From: Cristatella mucedo
Lineage: Eukaryota; Bryozoa; Phylactolaemata; Cristatellidae
DNA: 64,000 bases
Assembly: GCA_009760855.2 (NCBI GenBank)
Contig: WPIO01000006.1
Span: 11,911,001 to 11,975,000 of the forward strand
Reading direction: 5' to 3'
A program made the position numbers and the translations under genes. Shown here one piece after another: positions 63,959 to 64,000 of this stretch; the first letter of the stretch is position 1, and each line of letters opens with the position of its first letter. Below the pieces are notes generated by a model. It did no database searches, was not told the origin of the DNA, and saw only the letters and a list, made by a program, of their open reading frames with translations.

Positions 63959-64000
63959 AAGTATGGCAGCGGCCTGCCAGAATTCTCGCAAGCCCACCGT

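Overview
The window is invertebrate-type metazoan genomic DNA: one large, intron-rich gene on the + strand inside a dense bed of transposable elements and dinucleotide microsatellites. Nothing bacterial is present (no operons, ribosome binding sites or CRISPR). The species cannot be fixed from the sequence. CR1/L2-type LINEs, tRNA-derived SINEs and a BED-finger hAT fit many invertebrates, including chelicerates and molluscs.

The one host gene I can support encodes a calcium-activated chloride channel regulator (CLCA) family protein. I assembled it by hand as 15 coding exons between 20521 and 61377. The exons join in phase throughout, total 3,021 bases and give 1,006 residues plus a stop. The order is signal peptide, N-CLCA metallohydrolase domain with HEWAH, VWA domain with a complete MIDAS (D329-x-S-x-S, T401, D430), beta-rich and FnIII-like C-terminal modules, one transmembrane helix and a basic cytoplasmic tail. 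Intron 8 appears to use a GC donor.

Layout: 1-20520 is intergenic and almost all mobile-element debris. It holds LINE lineage A (all on the - strand), LINE lineage B (both strands, ending in a short hairpin plus ATT repeats), a gag-only LTR element with a 5-bp target duplication inside a SINE, long GTGTCT, AT and CA microsatellites, and a near-palindrome at 16.4-16.6 kb. 20521-61377 is the CLCA gene, whose larger introns carry LINE-B tails, SINEs, CT arrays and an unclassified coding repeat in two copies. The largest intron (8) also carries a nearly intact 3.2-kb hAT transposon with a perfect 8-bp duplication. 61378-64000 is the 3' flank, with a diverged solo LTR and another LINE-B tail.

The elements interact. 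A LINE-B lies inside a LINE-A and creates a misleading 558-codon fused reading frame. SINE-2 carries a 3' tail resembling that of LINE-B, so it may use the LINE-B machinery. One LINE in intron 14 is split by two different SINEs and a microsatellite. Lineage names (LINE-A/B/C, SINE-1/2, R3) are my working labels and not database names. LINE, SINE and repeat boundaries are approximate.
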